A DNA stretch of 64,000 nt from Solidesulfovibrio carbinoliphilus subsp. oakridgensis (lineage in GTDB: Bacteria; Desulfobacterota; Desulfovibrionia; Desulfovibrionales; Desulfovibrionaceae): NCBI RefSeq assembly GCF_000177215.2, contig NZ_CM001368.1, forward strand, positions 4,038,696 through 4,102,695, written 5' to 3'. A program made the position numbers and the translations under genes. Shown here piece after piece: positions 1-8,674 of this stretch; the first letter of the stretch is position 1, and each line of letters starts with the position of its first letter. The notes beneath the pieces were generated by a model. The model saw only the letters and a list, made by a program, of their open reading frames with translations, was not told where the DNA came from and did not search any database.

Positions 1-170
1 TCGGCGATGTCTTCGGCCAAAAGGCGGTTGATAAAGGAGACCGACAGCGGCAAATCTATTTGGAACGTATTGAGATAGTTGTGGTAATATTTGCAGGCCG
101 CGTCCATGTTCAAGGCGGCGAGTTCGCCGCCGAGGCCTGCGAGCTTTTCCGAATCTCCTGCCTGGGCCAT
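1..170 (-). CDS. Unknown protein, N-terminal part (runs off the window)
   Basis: The minus strand is open from an ATG at 170 to the window edge, giving 56 residues that begin MAQAGDSEKLAGLGGELAAL. A clear ribosome site (GGAGGAAC) lies about 6 bases upstream of the ATG. The visible part has no signal peptide or membrane segment and looks helical, with a Tyr-rich patch (KYYHNYLN). The family cannot be recognised from so short a piece. The 284 bases between it and the next gene (171-454) hold no other convincing gene and presumably carry its promoter. Confidence 0.6.
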   Translation of the reverse strand, partial: MAQAGDSEKLAGLGGELAALNMDAACKYYHNYLNTFQIDLPLSVSFINRLLAEDIA

Positions 171-454
171 ACTGTTCCTCCGTTCCGGGGCCGACGGGCG
201 GGCCGGACCGGGACCAACGTCCCGGCCGTGGCCCGGTTGGCGTCGCGCCTTGCCGGGTGTGCTGCGTCGCGGTCTTTAAGCAAAAGTGGTGCCAGGAAAA
301 ATTTGGCCGGCCGAGGCGGAGGCTGCCGCTCGGCCATGGTCATGGCCGGGGCACGGCATCTCTCAGCGGGGTTGCGGCCCGGCCAAGGCCTGCCGTTGCC
401 CGGAAGCCGGCAGCGGGCTTCTGCCCCCGGCCCACGGTGGGAAAAAACGCCGGC

Positions 455-1570
455 CTAGGGCAGGTCTTTCCCGGTCGCCAGCTCCAGCAGTCGCCAGCCC
501 TCCTTGGTGAAGTCCCCTTCCGTGTCGCACAAAAGAACGATGCCGGCGTTGTCTTCCGGGGACAGGAGGACCAGAGCGAAATAGCCGCCCGACCGGCCGG
601 CGTGGAGCAGGTATTCCTTGCCGCCGAAGTTCATGATGTTCCAGAAAAAGCCCAGGAAGAGCGTCGGAATGGAGGAGACGTGTTTCCGGGGCAGCTGGGC
701 CAGCTTCATGGCCGGCAACAGGGGGGTGGGCAGAAGGCCCATGTTGGCGGCCGCGTAGGTCAGGAGGTCGTCGGCCGTGGACCGCAGGGCCCCGGCCCCC
801 TCGAGTCCGGTCACGTCCCAGTTGGGCACGATCCTGCCCTTGGCGTCATGGCCGTGGGTCATGCGGCCGGCCTGTTCGGCCGACAGGGTGATGGTGGTGT
901 CGGCCATGGCCAGGGGCTCGCAGACCTTGTGTTTGACGAGCGTCTCGTAGTCCGTCCCGGCCAGCCGGGCCATGAGATAGCCGCACAACCCGGCCCCGAC
1001 GTTGCTGTAGAAAAAATCCCGGCCGACAGGGGCGATGGGCCGGGCCCGGGCGAGATAGTCGAGGAGCAGGCCCGTGGAATAGCCGGCCAGCGGGTTCTGG
1101 GGGTCCCTGGACGGCAGGTTGTCCGGGCCTTCGGGCAGGCCCGAGGCGTGGGTGGCCAGGTCGAGGTAGCTGACCGGGGCCAGCGGCGACTCCTTGCCCA
1201 GGGTGCCGGCCGGCAGATCGAGGCGGATGGGGTCCGTGGCCCGGACCCGGCCTGCCATGACGGCCTGGGCCAGCAGGAGCCCGGTGAAGGTCTTGGTGAT
1301 GGACCCGATCTCAAAGAGCGTGCGCCCGTCCGGGGCCCCGGAACGCCGCCCCTCGCCGGCCCGGCCGAAGCCGTGGACCACCCGGCCGGCCGGGCTGACG
1401 TAGCCGACGACCAAGCCGTGGACCCGGCCGGATTCGGTCAGCCGGGCCACGACCTGGGCCGTGGCCTGCCGACCGGGCAGGCCGGCGGCCCGGGCCGGGG
1501 GCCCGGCTCCGAGGAGCAGGGCGAGCAGGACCACGAGGGCGGCCGGCAGGGAAAAAGAAGGTCGCGGCAT
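455..1570 (-). CDS. Serine beta-lactamase-fold hydrolase (class C / DD-peptidase family), secreted
   Basis: The 371-residue protein starts with a typical Sec signal peptide: a hydrophobic run at residues 9-22, then GPPARAAG. It carries the signatures of the beta-lactamase/penicillin-binding fold: S-x-x-K as SITK at 90-93 (nucleophile Ser90, base Lys93), Y-x-N as YSN at 188-190, and HAG near the C-terminus replacing the KTG box, as in many class C-like esterases and D-aminopeptidases. It should act in the periplasm on an ester, lactam or D-amino-acid peptide. The true substrate cannot be told from sequence, and resistance should not be assumed. It stands alone between two minus-strand genes. 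Confidence 0.85.
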   Translation of the reverse strand: MPRPSFSLPAALVVLLALLLGAGPPARAAGLPGRQATAQVVARLTESGRVHGLVVGYVSPAGRVVHGFGRAGEGRRSGAPDGRTLFEIGSITKTFTGLLLAQAVMAGRVRATDPIRLDLPAGTLGKESPLAPVSYLDLATHASGLPEGPDNLPSRDPQNPLAGYSTGLLLDYLARARPIAPVGRDFFYSNVGAGLCGYLMARLAGTDYETLVKHKVCEPLAMADTTITLSAEQAGRMTHGHDAKGRIVPNWDVTGLEGAGALRSTADDLLTYAAANMGLLPTPLLPAMKLAQLPRKHVSSIPTLFLGFFWNIMNFGGKEYLLHAGRSGGYFALVLLSPEDNAGIVLLCDTEGDFTKEGWRLLELATGKDLP

Positions 1571-1600
1571 GGGGACGTCTCCAGGGCAGGGGCGGGCGGG

Positions 1601-2560
1601 TCAGGCGTGGTTGCGCAGTTTGAGTTCGACGGGATGGGGGGTCAGGTAGTGCTGGCCGCGCAGATAGGCCACGTCGTACTTGCGGGTGTAGTGGGCGAGA
1701 AGCGTCACCGGCACGATGAGCGGCACCAGGCCCAGGCGGTAGGTGTCGATGACCTCGCCCAGTTCATTTTTTTCGTCGCCGGTCAGGGACTTTTTGAAAT
1801 AGCCCATTATATGTTGGAGGACGTTGGCGTGTTTGGCCGGGGTGGCCGGCAGGGCGAGGGTCCGCATGAGCAGGGTCTCGTAGGACTGGATCAGGGCGTC
1901 GGCGGGCCAGTTTTTGGCCTCGGCCGCAAGGCGGCCGATCTGCCGGGCCAGCTGCGGGCTGTGGGACAGGAGGAGCAGCTTGTGGCTGGCCGTGAACCCG
2001 ATCAGCCGGGCGGTGAGGCCCGTCTGGCCGTCGCCGGCGAGCGTCTGGCGCCAGCGGGCGAGGGTGAAGATCCGCTCGATGAAGTTTTCCCGCAGCCGGT
2101 CGTCGTGGAGCCGCCCCTCGTCCTCGACCGGCACGAGGGGCAGGCGGTCCATGAAGGCCCGGGCGAAAAGCCCCACCCCGCGTTCGGCCGGCGAGCCCTT
2201 GTCGTTGTAGACCTTGACCCGGGTGAATCCGCTGGACGGGGACTTGGCCTTGAAGATGAAGCCGCAGAGGTTCTCCCCGGCCAACGCGTCGGCCCGACGG
2301 GTGGCAAAGGCCCGCATCCGGTCGGTCAGGTCCGTGCCGGTCTTGAGGGTGACCAGGCGCGGGGCTTCGGGATCGCCGACAAGGCGCATGGCCTCGCGCG
2401 GCACGCCGAATCCGGCTTCGACCTCGGGGCAGACCGGCACGAAGGTGAAATACTTTCCCAGGGTGTCGGTGACGTAGCGGTCGTGCTTGTGGCCGCCGTC
2501 GTAGCGCACGGGCTGGCCAAGCAGACAGGCGCTGACGCCGACGCGGATTTCTTCGGGCAT
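1601..2560 (-). CDS. TudS-type (DUF523) Fe-S protein fused to DUF1722 (YbgA-like)
   Basis: Residues 1-150 form a DUF523 domain, the family of the thiouracil desulfurase TudS. The three family cysteines are present: C12 in SACLLG, C44 in VPVCPE and C99 in ENLCGF, followed by the KAKSPSSG loop. In TudS these bind a [4Fe-4S] cluster used to remove sulfur from thiolated bases. Residues about 190-310 match DUF1722/YbgA (YFKKSLTGDEKNEL and onward). The two-domain layout at 319 aa is common in bacteria. Desulfurase activity is inferred from the family only. The ATG at 2560 has only a modest ribosome site. Confidence 0.85.
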   Translation of the reverse strand: MPEEIRVGVSACLLGQPVRYDGGHKHDRYVTDTLGKYFTFVPVCPEVEAGFGVPREAMRLVGDPEAPRLVTLKTGTDLTDRMRAFATRRADALAGENLCGFIFKAKSPSSGFTRVKVYNDKGSPAERGVGLFARAFMDRLPLVPVEDEGRLHDDRLRENFIERIFTLARWRQTLAGDGQTGLTARLIGFTASHKLLLLSHSPQLARQIGRLAAEAKNWPADALIQSYETLLMRTLALPATPAKHANVLQHIMGYFKKSLTGDEKNELGEVIDTYRLGLVPLIVPVTLLAHYTRKYDVAYLRGQHYLTPHPVELKLRNHA

Positions 2561-2689
2561 CTGTTCCTCGGTGTGTTTTCCCGGCTTGCCCGGCGCGGGG
2601 TTAGCGGCTAAGGCCTTGCAGGCGTTTTTTGGTTTCTACGGCTTTTACGACGCCAAGGAAAGGCGGCGGGCAAAGGTGGATGACGTGTC

Positions 2690-3334
2690 ATGCAGGCAAT
2701 AGGCGAGAGCGGGTGCCGAATCGGCACCGTCTTTTTCGATTTCGGCGGCGTGCTGGCCGAGGAGGGCTTCCGCGAGGGCCTCATTGCCATCGCGGAGGAG
2801 GCCGGCCGCGACCCGGCGGCCATCGTGCCCGTGGCCTACGAGATGGCCTGGAGCACCGGGTTCGTGGTCGGCGGCTGCGACGAGGCCGGTTTCTGGGAGG
2901 CCTTTCGCCGGGCCACGGGCATCGCCCGCAGCGACGCGGACCTGACCGAGGCCGTGCTGTCGCGCTTCACGCCCCGGCCGTTTCTTTTCAACGTGGCCGA
3001 CGCCGCCCGGGAAATGGGCCTTGGCACCGCCATTTTGAGCGACCAGACCGAGTGGCTGGCCCGGCTTGATGCGCGGCTTGGCGTCTTTTCCCATTTCGAC
3101 GCGGTATTTAACAGCTGCGAGCACGGCGTTTCCAAGCGCGACCGGGCCTTTTTCGACCTGGCCCTGGCCGCCATGGACGCCCGGGCCGGGACATCGCTTT
3201 TCATCGACGACGCCCCGAGAAACACGGCCCTTGCCGCGTCGCTTGGCTTTCACACCATCCTTTACCGGGACGAGGCCTCCTTTTTCACCGAACTGGCCGC
3301 CGTCTGTCCGCCCCTTGGAGCGACCCATGTATAA
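2690..3334 (+). CDS. HAD-superfamily hydrolase (YihX-like)
   Basis: This 214-residue protein has the haloacid-dehalogenase motifs. Motif I is FDFGGVL (nucleophile Asp17), motif II is the Ser of AILSDQT, and motif IV is FIDDAP. The helical cap lies between motifs I and II. The FDFGGV form of motif I is typical of the YihX/epoxide-hydrolase-like branch that removes phosphate from small sugars or other metabolites; the substrate is unknown. Its stop overlaps the start of psd by 8 bases, so the two are probably translated together. A 17-base palindrome (2712-2728) falls inside its first codons and is taken as coincidence. Confidence 0.85.
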   Translation: MQAIGESGCRIGTVFFDFGGVLAEEGFREGLIAIAEEAGRDPAAIVPVAYEMAWSTGFVVGGCDEAGFWEAFRRATGIARSDADLTEAVLSRFTPRPFLFNVADAAREMGLGTAILSDQTEWLARLDARLGVFSHFDAVFNSCEHGVSKRDRAFFDLALAAMDARAGTSLFIDDAPRNTALAASLGFHTILYRDEASFFTELAAVCPPLGATHV

Positions 3335-3971
3335 TCCGCTTTTCGGCCTGGCCCGCGACGGCCTGCCCATCATCGGCCTTTTCGCCCTGGCCACCCTGGT
3401 GGCCGCCCTCCTGCGCTGGCCCGCGCCGGCCGTGGTGCTGCTGCTTCTGACCGCCTTTAGCCTCAACTTCTTCCGCGATCCGGACCGGGCCGCCCCGACC
3501 GGAGAGGGGCTGGCCGTGGCCCCGGCCGACGGCGTGGTCTGCAAGATGGGCGAGGCCGTCGATCCGCTCACCGGCGAGATGCGGCAGGTGGTCTGCATCT
3601 TCATGAACATCTTTAACGTCCACGTGAACCGTTCGCCGGTGGACGGCACGGTGACGGAAGTGCGCTATCTCCCGGGCAAGTTTTTCAATGCCTCCCTGGA
3701 CAAGGCTTCGGTGGACAACGAGCGCAACGTGCTCGGCATCCGCGACGCCGCAGGCGGCCAGTGGTCGGTGGTCCAGATCGCGGGCCTGATCGCCCGGCGC
3801 ATCGTCTGCAAGGCCGTGCCCGGGGACAGGCTTTCGCGCGGCGAGCGCTATGGCATGATCAAGTTCGGGTCCCGGCTTGACGTCTATTTGCCACATGGTT
3901 ATCTTCCTGCCGTGACAATGGGGCAGAAGACCACGGCCGGACTGACCGTCCTGGCCCGGAAAGCGGACTAG
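3327..3971 (+). CDS. psd: Phosphatidylserine decarboxylase proenzyme (short type)
   Basis: Psd makes phosphatidylethanolamine from phosphatidylserine at the inner membrane. The 214-residue length matches the short, archaeal-type family. Two membrane helices are visible at residues 13-46. The proenzyme splits itself at Gly181-Ser182 (KFGSRLD), turning Ser182 into the pyruvoyl cofactor. Other conserved pieces are APADGVV (Asp69) and NVHVNRSP (His99). The ATG at 3327 was chosen because it starts the conserved N-terminal helix and gives the family length. The next gene, pssA, makes its substrate and starts at the base after its stop. Confidence 0.95.
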   Translation: MYNPLFGLARDGLPIIGLFALATLVAALLRWPAPAVVLLLLTAFSLNFFRDPDRAAPTGEGLAVAPADGVVCKMGEAVDPLTGEMRQVVCIFMNIFNVHVNRSPVDGTVTEVRYLPGKFFNASLDKASVDNERNVLGIRDAAGGQWSVVQIAGLIARRIVCKAVPGDRLSRGERYGMIKFGSRLDVYLPHGYLPAVTMGQKTTAGLTVLARKAD

Positions 3972-4748
3972 ATGGAAGAAGAAAAACCCACCCAGAGCCG
4001 GGCGCGCAGGAGCGTTTACATCCTGCCGAACCTGTTTACCACGGCGAGCCTTTTCGCCGGGTTCCTCGGCATGCTGTGGGCCATCGAGGGCCGCTTCGAC
4101 ATGACCGCCCTGGCCATCCTGGTCTCCTGCCTGTTCGACGGGCTCGACGGCAAGGTGGCCAGGCTGACGGGCACCAGCAGCGATTTCGGCGTCCAGTTCG
4201 ACTCCCTGGCCGATCTGGTCGCCTTCGGCGTCACCCCGGCCATCATGGTCTACCAGTGGCAGCTGTCCCGGTTCGGCCGGCTCGGCATTCTGGCCGCCTT
4301 CATGCTCGTGGCCTGCGGGGCCCTGCGTCTGGCCCGCTTCAACGTCATGTCCGGCAAGACCATCACCTCCAAGAAGTTCTTCATCGGTCTGCCCATCCCG
4401 GCCGCCGGGTGCATGATCTCGCTTTTTTTCATGTTCGAGCGCTATCTCCCGGACGCCTTCGCCGCGGCGGTGGTTCCCCGGGCCTGCCTCATCCTCGTCT
4501 ATGCCCTGTCCTTCCTCATGGTCAGCCGGGTGCGCTATGCCTCCTTCAAGGAGTTCGGGCTGGTCAAGGCCCACCCCTTCAGCGCCATGGTGACCGCCAT
4601 GCTCCTCTTCGTGGTCGTGGCCTCCGAGCCCTGGCTCATCGGCTTTCTGCTTTTCACGGCCTACCTCATCTCCGGACCCATCTACACCTTTTTCGTTCTG
4701 CCGCGCCGCGCCTCCAAGCTACGGGAGCCCCTCCAGGAGCTCTCATAA
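3972..4748 (+). CDS. pssA: CDP-diacylglycerol--serine O-phosphatidyltransferase
   Basis: PssA joins CDP-diacylglycerol and L-serine to give phosphatidylserine, the substrate of the psd product encoded just upstream. The CDP-alcohol phosphotransferase signature DG-x2-AR-x8-G-x3-D-x3-D is complete (D59 G60, A63 R64, G73, D77, D81). Hydrophobic helices follow through the rest of the 258-residue protein, as expected for an integral membrane enzyme. It abuts psd with no spacer, so the pair is certainly one transcription unit. The 127 bases to leuA may hold a promoter or readthrough. Confidence 0.95.
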   Translation: MEEEKPTQSRARRSVYILPNLFTTASLFAGFLGMLWAIEGRFDMTALAILVSCLFDGLDGKVARLTGTSSDFGVQFDSLADLVAFGVTPAIMVYQWQLSRFGRLGILAAFMLVACGALRLARFNVMSGKTITSKKFFIGLPIPAAGCMISLFFMFERYLPDAFAAAVVPRACLILVYALSFLMVSRVRYASFKEFGLVKAHPFSAMVTAMLLFVVVASEPWLIGFLLFTAYLISGPIYTFFVLPRRASKLREPLQELS

Positions 4749-4875
4749 TACCATTTATCCCTTTTTGACATCGCTTGTCATTGTCCCGGCCCTCGGCTAA
4801 CAGCCTCTTGCCGTGGCTGCCGCGCATGCGTCAGCCGTACCGCGCCACGCGCGGGGATACCAAAGGGAGATACCC

Positions 4876-6414
4876 ATGTCCGACGACAGCAGGGTTTACA
4901 TTTTTGACACCACGCTCCGGGACGGCGAACAGTCGCCCGGGGCCACCATGACCCGTGAGGAAAAGATCCGCATGGCCCGCCAGCTCGAAACGCTCGGCGT
5001 GGACATCATCGAGGCCGGCTTTCCCGCCGCCAGCGAAGGCGACTTCCAGTCCGTGGCCGCCATCGCCGAAACCGTCACCAAACCTGTCGTGGCCGCCCTG
5101 TGCCGGGCCCTGGTGTCCGACATCGACCGGGGTTTCGAGGCCATCAAAAACGCCAAACGCCGCCGCATCCACACCTTCCTCGCCACCTCGGCCCTGCACA
5201 TGGAGCACAAGCTCGGCAAGACGCCCGAGCAGGTGCTCGAAATGGCCGAGGCGGCCGTGCGCCACGCGGTAGGCAAGGGCGTCGAGGTCCAGTTCTCGGC
5301 CGAGGACGCCTCCCGGTCCGATCCCGCCTTTCTCGTGGCCGTGTGCGACCGGGTCATCGCCGCCGGCGCCACCATCATCAATATCCCGGACACCGTGGGC
5401 TACGCCCAGCCGGCCGAATTCGCCGAGCTGATCCGCCACCTCCTCGGCACGGTCAAGGGGGCGGACAAGGTGACTTTCGCCGTCCACTGCCACAACGACC
5501 TCGGGCTGGCCGTGGCCAACACCCTGGCCGCGGTCCACGCCGGCGCCCGCCAGGCCGAGGTGACCCTCTCCGGCATCGGCGAGCGGGCCGGAAACGCGTC
5601 GCTTGAGCAGGTGGTGATGGGCCTCAATACCCGGCCCAACTACTACAACCTCACCACCGGCATCGTGACCGAGGAGATCTTCCCCTCCTGCCGCCGCCTC
5701 GCCGGCATCATCGGCCAGCCCATCCCGCCCTATGCCCCGATCATCGGCCGCAACGCCTTTGCCCACGAGTCCGGCATCCACCAGCACGGCATCATGAAGG
5801 ACCGGCGCACCTACGAGATCATGACCGCCGAGCACATCGGCCGCAAGGGCGCGGTGGTGGTCCTTGGCAAGCACTCGGGCCGCCATGCCCTGGACGCCAA
5901 GGTCAAGGAGCTCAACTACACGCTGACCGACGACGAGCTCAAGATCGTCTTTGACGCGGTCAAGGAGCTGGCCGACCGCAAGCAGCGCATCCTCGACGAG
6001 GACATCGAGGCCCTTATCCTCGAAAAGGTCCTGCGCCGGCCCGACCACTACGCCCTCAAGCACCTGTCCGTGCACTGCGGCAACGTGGAACTCGCCCCCT
6101 CGGCCGTCCTGGAGATGGAAGTGGAAGGCCAGAGCGTGCGGGAGTACTCGTCGGGTTCCGGCCCGGTGGACGCGGCCTTCAACGCCGTGTGCAAGCTCGT
6201 CGGCAGAAAGCCAGAGCTGGAAGAGTTCCACATCAACGCCATCACCGGCGGCACCGACGCCCAGGGCGAGGTGACCGTGCGCGTGCGCGAAGGCAACGCC
6301 ACGTCCGTCGGACGCGGCGTCCACGATGACGTCATCATGGCGAGCACCCTCGCCTTTATCAACGCCCTCAATCGGTTGGCCAAGAAGGAGGACCGGATAT
6401 GCCCGCAACTTTAG
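4876..6414 (+). CDS. leuA: 2-isopropylmalate synthase
   Basis: LeuA condenses 2-oxoisovalerate with acetyl-CoA in the first committed step of leucine synthesis. The 512-residue protein opens with FDTTLRDGEQSPGATM, the metal-binding and catalytic N-terminal strand of the HMGL-like TIM barrel. VHCHNDLG carries the metal-binding histidines. Residues beyond about 380 form the C-terminal regulatory domain that binds leucine in this family. The ATG at 4876 is preceded by AAGGGAGA; an in-frame upstream ATG at 4813 would add an unconserved Ala-rich tail and was rejected. No leader peptide with leucine codons is visible upstream. It overlaps leuC by 16 bases. Confidence 0.96.
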   Translation: MSDDSRVYIFDTTLRDGEQSPGATMTREEKIRMARQLETLGVDIIEAGFPAASEGDFQSVAAIAETVTKPVVAALCRALVSDIDRGFEAIKNAKRRRIHTFLATSALHMEHKLGKTPEQVLEMAEAAVRHAVGKGVEVQFSAEDASRSDPAFLVAVCDRVIAAGATIINIPDTVGYAQPAEFAELIRHLLGTVKGADKVTFAVHCHNDLGLAVANTLAAVHAGARQAEVTLSGIGERAGNASLEQVVMGLNTRPNYYNLTTGIVTEEIFPSCRRLAGIIGQPIPPYAPIIGRNAFAHESGIHQHGIMKDRRTYEIMTAEHIGRKGAVVVLGKHSGRHALDAKVKELNYTLTDDELKIVFDAVKELADRKQRILDEDIEALILEKVLRRPDHYALKHLSVHCGNVELAPSAVLEMEVEGQSVREYSSGSGPVDAAFNAVCKLVGRKPELEEFHINAITGGTDAQGEVTVRVREGNATSVGRGVHDDVIMASTLAFINALNRLAKKEDRICPQL

Positions 6415-7658
6415 CCGAAAAAATTCTGCAGGCCCACAGCGACGAACAGGTGACCGGACCGGGCCAGATCGTCCGCTGCCGCCTGTCCCTGGTCCTGGCC
6501 AACGACATCACAGCACCCCTGGCCATCAAGTCCTTCAAGAAGATGGGCGCCGCCGGCGTCTTCGACAAGGACAAGGTGGTCATCGTGGCCGACCACTTCA
6601 CGCCCAACAAGGACATCGCCTCGGCCGAGCAGGTCAAGGTCTGCCGCGAGTTCGCCAAAGCCATGGGGCTCACCCACTACTTCGAGGGCGGCAACGTCGG
6701 CGTCGAGCACGCGCTCCTGCCCGAACTCGGCCTCGTCGGCCCGGGCGACGTGGTCATCGGCGCGGACTCCCACACCTGCACCTACGGCGGCCTGGGCGCC
6801 TTTGCCACGGGCATGGGTTCCACCGACGTGGCCGGCGGCATGGCCCTTGGCGAGACCTGGTTCAAGGTTCCCCCGACCATCCAGGTCGTCCTGACCGGCG
6901 AACTTGGAACCTATGTCGGCGGCAAGGACCTGATGCTGGCCTTGATCGGCGCCATCGGCGTGTCCGGGGCCCTGTACAAGGCCCTGGAATTCACCGGCCC
7001 CCTGGCCGCCGCCCTGTCCATCGAAGGCCGCCTGACCATGTCCAACATGGCCATCGAGGCCGGCGGCAAGGCCGGCCTCTTCCCGGCCGACGCCAAGACC
7101 CTGGAGTACACCGCCAAGGCCGGCCGCACCGGCGACAAACTCCTGGCCGCCGATCCGGGCGCGGCCTATGAGCGGACCGTCACCATCAACGCCACCGGCA
7201 TGGAACCGCAGATCGCCTGCCCGCACCTGCCGGACAACGTCAAGCCCGTGTCCGAAGTGGCCGGCCTGCCCATCGACCAGGCCGTCATCGGCTCCTGCAC
7301 CAACGGCCGCATCGAGGACCTGAGGCAAGCCGCCGCCATCCTCAAGGGCAAAAAGGTTTCCCGAAACGTCCGCTGCATCGTCCTGCCGGCCACGCCGTCG
7401 ATCTGGCGCCAGGCCCTGGCCGAAGGCCTGATCGAGACCTTCATGGACGCCGGCTGCGTCGTCGGTCCCGCCACCTGCGGGCCGTGCCTCGGCGGCCACA
7501 TGGGCATCCTGGCCGGCGGCGAGCGGGCCATCGCCACCACCAACCGCAACTTCAAAGGCCGCATGGGCAGCCTCGAAAGCGAAGTCTACCTCTCCGGCCC
7601 CGCCGCCGCCGCCGCCGCCGCCATCGCCGGCGAGATTGTCGATCCGGCCAAGGTGTAG
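6399..7658 (+). CDS. leuC: 3-isopropylmalate dehydratase, large subunit
   Basis: LeuC with LeuD isomerises 2- to 3-isopropylmalate. The 419-residue length fits the shorter archaeal/HacA-like branch of the aconitase superfamily. Cluster ligands are visible: Cys of IGSCTNGR (about residue 300) and the CGPC pair in GPATCGPCLGGH (about 360), which hold the [4Fe-4S] cluster. GADSHTCTYGG is the substrate-binding segment. The start codon sits inside the last codons of leuA, which suggests translational coupling. The C-terminus has an alanine run before the intergenic repeat. Confidence 0.96.
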   Translation: MPATLAEKILQAHSDEQVTGPGQIVRCRLSLVLANDITAPLAIKSFKKMGAAGVFDKDKVVIVADHFTPNKDIASAEQVKVCREFAKAMGLTHYFEGGNVGVEHALLPELGLVGPGDVVIGADSHTCTYGGLGAFATGMGSTDVAGGMALGETWFKVPPTIQVVLTGELGTYVGGKDLMLALIGAIGVSGALYKALEFTGPLAAALSIEGRLTMSNMAIEAGGKAGLFPADAKTLEYTAKAGRTGDKLLAADPGAAYERTVTINATGMEPQIACPHLPDNVKPVSEVAGLPIDQAVIGSCTNGRIEDLRQAAAILKGKKVSRNVRCIVLPATPSIWRQALAEGLIETFMDAGCVVGPATCGPCLGGHMGILAGGERAIATTNRNFKGRMGSLESEVYLSGPAAAAAAAIAGEIVDPAKV

Positions 7659-7676
7659 CGGGAGGAGGAAGAGGAA

Positions 7677-7720
7677 GATGCCTCCGGCGGCCGGGGGGGA
7701 TGATCCCCCCCGGACCCCCC
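7677..7720 (+). repeat. Palindromic repeat unit A (between leuC and leuD)
   Basis: This unit has the fixed head GCCTCCGGCGGCC, then seven G, loop ATGAT, seven C, GGA and an echo of six C. It is one of about 21 related units in the window. It lies in the leuC-leuD spacer with the head on the leuC side. It could act as a stem-loop in the leu mRNA; there is no U-run, so simple intrinsic termination is unlikely. Confidence 0.85.
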
Positions 7721-7820
7721 TCGACGGGAAAAATGGAGGCATAGGTGGTGGTAGGGGAAAGGGAATAGAGCGTGAATAATGGGGGACGCCCCCGTTAAGA
7801 GTTTTTGGGGAAGGAGGGGC

Positions 7821-7864
7821 GTGGGGAGGAAACCCCTTTTTGCAAAAAGGGGTTTCCTCCCCAC
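7821..7864. repeat. 44-base perfect palindrome just upstream of leuD
   Basis: Two 21-base arms (7821-7841 and 7844-7864) are perfectly complementary around a GC centre, so the middle reads TTTTTGCAAAAA flanked by CCCC and GGGG. As RNA this would be a very stable hairpin ending 27 bases before the leuD start. Arms with a T-run inside are common in intrinsic terminators, but this lies within an operon. It may cause partial termination, protect the mRNA 3' end of leuC, or be a remnant of a mobile terminator. Its role is unknown. Confidence 0.8.
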
Positions 7865-7891
7865 ACTCTCCACTCCGAAGGAGTTACAGCC

Positions 7892-8389
7892 ATGTACCAC
7901 GGCAAGGCGCATAAGGTCGGCGCGCATATCGATACGGACGCGATCATTCCGGCCAAGTTCCTGGTGACCACCGACACGGCCGAACTCGGGGCCAACTGCA
8001 TGGAGGGCCTGGAACCCGGCTGGATCAAGCGGGTGGAGAAGGGCGACATCATGGTCGCGGGCGAGAACTTCGGCTGCGGCTCCTCCCGCGAGCACGCGCC
8101 GCTGGCCCTGCTCGGGGCCGGCATCCCGGTCGTCATCGCCCACAGCTTCGCCCGCATCTTCTACCGCAACAGCTTCAACATGGGGCTGGTGCTCCTGGAG
8201 ATCGGCGACGACGTGGCCAAGATCAAGGACGGCGACGAACTGACGGTCGACGCCGACACCGGCGTCATCGAGAACGTGACCACAGGCGCGAAAATCCAGT
8301 GCAAGCCCGTGCCGCCGTTCATGCAGAGCATCCTCGACGCCGGCGGACTGGTTCCCTACGTCAAGGAACGTCTGGCTGCCCGAGGATAA
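7892..8389 (+). CDS. leuD: 3-isopropylmalate dehydratase, small subunit
   Basis: LeuD is the swivel-domain partner of LeuC. The 165-residue protein has the family start ([20 protein letters not shown]) and the substrate-recognition loop [13 protein letters not shown]. Its short length matches the 419-residue LeuC branch. The ATG at 7892 has GAAGGAG about 8 bases upstream. An in-frame ATG at 7805 would run translation through the palindrome at 7821-7864 and is not conserved in the family, so it was rejected. Repeat units lie on both sides. Confidence 0.95.
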   Translation: MYHGKAHKVGAHIDTDAIIPAKFLVTTDTAELGANCMEGLEPGWIKRVEKGDIMVAGENFGCGSSREHAPLALLGAGIPVVIAHSFARIFYRNSFNMGLVLLEIGDDVAKIKDGDELTVDADTGVIENVTTGAKIQCKPVPPFMQSILDAGGLVPYVKERLAARG

Positions 8390-8438
8390 GCTCGGGAGGG
8401 GCGCCGCCCTTCTCGATGCCACCCCGCCGGAAGAGGAA

Positions 8439-8653
8439 GATGCCTCCGGCGGCCGGGGGGGATCATCCCCCCCGGACCCCCCGACAGCGCGGGGACTGGT
8501 GGCAGGAGAGCAGGAGCCGCGACAGACAGCGGTGCTGATGTGAAATAAACATGCACGCGATACCCTTACCCCTTCCGGGGGGTCCGGGGGGAATGATTCC
8601 CCCCGGCGGAGAGGTCCAGGAGAGGCAGCGCCTCTCCTGGCCGCCGGAGGCAT
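8439..8653. repeat. Repeat units B and C, inverted pair between leuD and leuB
   Basis: Unit B (8439-8482) has its head left: GCCTCCGGCGGCC, seven G, ATCAT, seven C, GGA, six C. Unit C (8577-8653) is inverted with its head right. Read on the minus strand it has two modules: arm AGGAGAGGC, loop, GCCTCTCCT, GGA, echo CCTCTCC, then GCC and a G6/C6 module with echo. The heads point outward and enclose about 95 bases with no gene. The leuB ribosome site follows shortly after unit C. Confidence 0.85.
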
Positions 8654-8674
8654 ACATACATCCAAGGACACACC

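Noticed and set aside
2712..2728. 17-base palindrome followed by T-rich sequence, like a terminator
   Set aside because: It lies inside the first codons of the HAD gene, and the T-run encodes the conserved FFDFGG strand.
4749..4875. Leucine attenuator before leuA
   Set aside because: No short reading frame with leucine codons and no terminator/antiterminator pair were seen.
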